From Hermodice carunculata (lineage: Eukaryota > Annelida > Polychaeta > Eunicida > Amphinomidae), in NCBI GenBank assembly GCA_964020975.1, contig OZ026625.1, forward strand, positions 42,906,794-42,970,793: a DNA stretch of 64,000 nt. Direction: 5' to 3'. The translations under genes were made by a program, and so were the position numbers. Shown here piece after piece: positions 61,056 through 64,000 of this stretch. The stretch's first letter is position 1. Each line of letters begins with the position of its first letter. Below the pieces are notes generated by a model, which did no database searches, was not told the DNA's origin, and worked only from the letters and a program-made list of their open reading frames with translations.

Positions 61056-61849
61056 GTTGTTTGTTTTTGATTTATGTTTTGGTTTTGTTTTGTTATTTTC
61101 TTTTTTGGCAAAAACGCTTATAATTATGAAATATAAACAGATTATTCGATTATCATTTTTTCGCAAACTTGTTACAGAACCAACTGGAGAACATCCATGT
61201 GCAAAAATCAAAAATCAACAAAAAAAAAATGCATCTTCATCTTCTTCACGTAGATGGTGCAGGCCCACCTAGGAAACAACTATCTTAAACTGAAGGCACT
61301 CCACAAAACCATTTTCACAATATTACTACACATGCACTGTATTTCTAAATGCCTAAACAATTGTAGTGTTATTGTCCCAAAGTCTGCCGTCCCATAGCTT
61401 CATCAACAATTGACATATCCTCATTATTTTCGCCAATTTGCGTCATCTTTAGTCAGATTGGCCTGAATGTCCATGATAACAATTCTATTTAGCCATTCTG
61501 GAGATAAAGACATAAAATAGCCTCAGCACACAAAATTCATATAAAGTAGGAAAACGCGCAGCATCACATATTGTTCAAAATATGAACTAAATAACCTCTG
61601 ATGACTCTGTATGCAATATCAAGGCAATTAGCTTAGTGGAGAAGAAATCTCATTTTTTTTACATTAAGTAAAGTAAAAATATTCATAAAAAAATATATTG
61701 CTTCATTATCTCCTGCTCAACTTGGTACTGATGTATTTTATTCAGTGCCAGAATCAATGTTGATGCTATGTTTTCTTTCCGAAATATATACATTTTATGG
61801 ACTTAAGATGCCAAAAGAGTTTGGTTTATAACAGCTGTTCCGGGTTATC

Positions 61850-61852
<3 letters not shown>
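61056..61852. other. AT-rich intergenic stretch with R3-like piece
   Basis: R3-like wording at about 61,600-61,650 ('tatgcaatatcaaggcaatt', then 'gtggagaagaaa'). No gene. Confidence 0.35.
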
Positions 61853-61934
<82 letters not shown>

Positions 61935-61940
61935 ATGTGT
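61853..61940. repeat. (AT)n followed by (GT)n
   Basis: AT tract 61,853-61,916 passing into GT units to 61,940. Confidence 0.95.
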
Positions 61941-62699
61941 CGACATGACACAATAATATTAGAGCAATTAACTACATGTTATAGTTATAGTTTCATTAAG
62001 AGGGTCAAAGCAAGTCTGTAACACAGAATAAGATAGGAGTAAAATGCATAACACATTGCAGAAAAAAATACGGGATTTTACGATAAATCGATCATGTCTT
62101 GGTTAGAAAAATTGTAACTGCACCAAAGGCAAGACACTTTACATCTATAAGGGTACATAAAATTTGGGTAAACTGACCTGGAAACTGAACAGGAATATCA
62201 ATCCTGTAAGTGGTAAAAAAAATTGTGGCTGTCATTTTCAGCGAAACTTTATGACAAGAGCCTTCGGACGTTTTATCCTGTATGTTGCTTGTTGCGCCAA
62301 TGTGTAACCAATTGCCCATTGTAGCAACCTACTTGGGATAGCATCAAATCTCACGTTTACAGTATGCAGCCTGGCCCCAGATCGAACGATCTCAGAGTAT
62401 GAAGCCTGCCACCCAAATAAACATTGCAAAACAAACTGTCAAAACCACATACACTATACGGAAACTGTATAGCACTACGGTCCCCAACTTCAAAATTCCA
62501 TAAAATTTAAGTTTATCCCTGGAAAACAATTTAGGTGTTTGCTGAGTGGTCTTTATTGTCGTTTCAAATAGTTTGCAGATCTTAAAAAATTGAATACTTT
62601 GCGAACGAGGTGAAATAAACTTGTGAATCTATATCCTTTTAAAAACAGCGTAAAACGTCCAAAATATCTCTGAATTGATTCGATGTTCTGTTTTTGGAA
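61941..62699. other. AT-rich intergenic stretch
   Basis: Minus-strand frames at 62,092-62,429 are slightly protein-like but match nothing I know. No gene called. Confidence 0.3.
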
Positions 62700-64000
62700 A
62701 TCTAGACATCTATATCAAAGAAGAAAACAAATTTTCCCAAAACTTTTAAAATAAATGGAGATAGTACTGTTACTAACAAGCAAATAATTGCTAATAACTT
62801 TAATAAATATTTTTTTGAGATAGGTCCCAAACTTGCAACGCAAGTAAATCCGTCTACTACTGAGGGTTTTCAAAATTACTTACAAAACCCAAGTGAACAC
62901 AATTTTTTTGACTTTAAACCGGTGACCAAGGAAACTATAATTAAGACTATAGACTCCTTAGAAACAAAAACAAGCTGCGGTCATGACGGAATTTCGGTCA
63001 AACTAATGAAATTCATAAAAGATGAAATCAGTGGGGCTCTGACACTTCTTTTTAATCAATCGATTGCTACTGGAGTTTTTCCTGAACATTTGAAAATAGC
63101 TAAAGTTATTCCCTTCTTCAAAAAGGGTGATGAAGGATTATTCGATAATTACACACCAATCTCCCTGTTATCGAGCTTCTCAAAAATCTTTGACAAAATT
63201 ATGTTTAACCAATTAAATGAACACTTCACAGAACATCCTTTATTTTACAATCACCAGTATGGATTTCGTAATTCACATTCCACAGAGCTTGCTGCCCTTG
63301 AACTAATCGATAGAATATCCAGTAGTGTGGACAAAAATGAGATTCCTATCAGTATTTTCCTGGACCTTTCAATAGCGTTCGACACTTTAGACCATCACAT
63401 TCTAATTCAGAAACTTAAATATTATCGTCTTGGTGATATGGCACTTAAACTGCTCAAAAACTATTTAACTGACTGCAAACAATATGTGGAATTAAATGAC
63501 ACCAAGTCATCGCTCTTAAATATAACTACTGGTGTCCCACAGGGCTCGATTTTAGGCCCTTTATTATGTTTAATTTACATAAATGATCTACCCTCAGCCT
63601 CCAGCCACTTTAAACCTCTTATATAAGCTGATGATACAACACTATACAGTACTTTACAAGTTTTGCTAAAATCTGACACAACACAAAAATTGTCACACAA
63701 TATACATGCTGAACTATGTAAAATCAGCAAATGGCTGAAATTAAATAAATTATCCCTCAATGAAAAGAAAACAAAATTTATGTTATTTCATAACCCACAA
63801 AAAAAGGTGACAATTCCTGAAATAGAAATAAATAACACAAATATTGAATGTGTAAATGACTTTAATTTCTCAGGCATACAAATCGACAAACATTTAAATT
63901 CGAACTGTCATATTGATAAAATTTCTTCAAGGATATCCAAAACTATTGGTGTCTTACACAAAGTAAAAGTGTACCTACCACAGAATAGTCTACTGACACT
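62700..64000 (+). mobile_element. CR1/Jockey-like LINE, reverse transcriptase, 5'-truncated and running off right edge
   Basis: One plus-strand frame reads from about 62,720 (FPKTFKINGDSTVTNKQI) to the window end. RT motifs in order: CGHDGISVKLMKF (62,978), KVIPFFKKGD, NYTPISLLSSFSKIFDKI (usual NYRPISLL), QYGFRNSHST, motif A FLDLSIAFDTLDHHIL near 63,355 (usual DLSKAFDT), motif B GVPQGSILGPLL near 63,535, then ADDTTLYS. Downstream are ISKWLKLNKLSLNEKKTKF and the thumb. The codon just before ADD is TAA (63,624-63,626) where Tyr or Phe is expected. Apart from that stop, the frame is intact for about 1.28 kb. No endonuclease domain precedes it, so the copy is 5'-truncated near 62,700. It is relatively young compared with the other LINE pieces. 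Confidence 0.9.

Overview
The window looks like intergenic DNA from a marine invertebrate animal. It is AT-rich, full of microsatellites and mostly made of decayed repeats, with one protein-coding gene entering from the left edge. A secreted CUB-domain protein, CR1/Jockey-like LINEs, a DIRS fossil and pogo-type MITEs together fit an invertebrate deuterostome (hemichordate-, lancelet- or echinoderm-like), but the sequence alone does not fix the species. No rRNA, canonical tRNA, CRISPR array or bacterial-type operon is visible.

Gene: bases 1-1205 on the minus strand hold the first 401 codons of a secreted CUB-domain protein. It has a clear signal peptide, one four-cysteine CUB domain and a second CUB-like module, with no intron in this stretch, and it continues beyond the left edge. 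No other host gene can be supported. One 112-aa open frame at 33,398-33,736 is a weak candidate.

Repeats, left to right: a ~140-bp satellite whose units carry AGGTCA-type half sites (4,860-5,815); a hairpin with 18-bp arms around a (TA)n core (9,411-9,486); a DIRS retroelement fossil (9,540-12,780); a probable piggyBac remnant (13,261-13,930); a tRNA-derived SINE-like repeat with three copies near 15.3, 44.1 and 51.2 kb and a possible fourth at 61.0 kb; a long two-copy repeat (16,155-19,400 and 48,430-50,090) whose first copy holds a LINE fragment and a ~0.93-kb insertion ending in a 142-bp near-perfect palindrome; two short elements bounded by inverted G-run ends (20.19-20.48 and 22.38-22.74 kb); several non-LTR fragments on the minus strand (16.6-17.4, 23.3-24.7, 25.1-26.8, 51.4-52.0 kb) and one on the plus strand at the right edge (62.7-64.0 kb); three ~173-bp TA-flanked pogo-like MITEs (30.9, 39.5, 55.2 kb) plus one solitary end (44.3 kb); a 276-bp direct duplication (38.4 and 39.2 kb); and very long simple repeats, among them a 312-bp (AAAT)n tract.

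The most unusual structure is a pair of arrays at 59.35-59.60 and 60.20-60.59 kb. They are built from degenerate 18-bp palindromes (GANCAAATNNATTTGNTC) spaced by 4-bp linkers, giving a 22-bp repeat. I do not recognise it as a known family.

There is no sign of genes working together here. The history visible is one of repeated insertion of elements into older elements, with (TA)n tracts lying at several of the element junctions.
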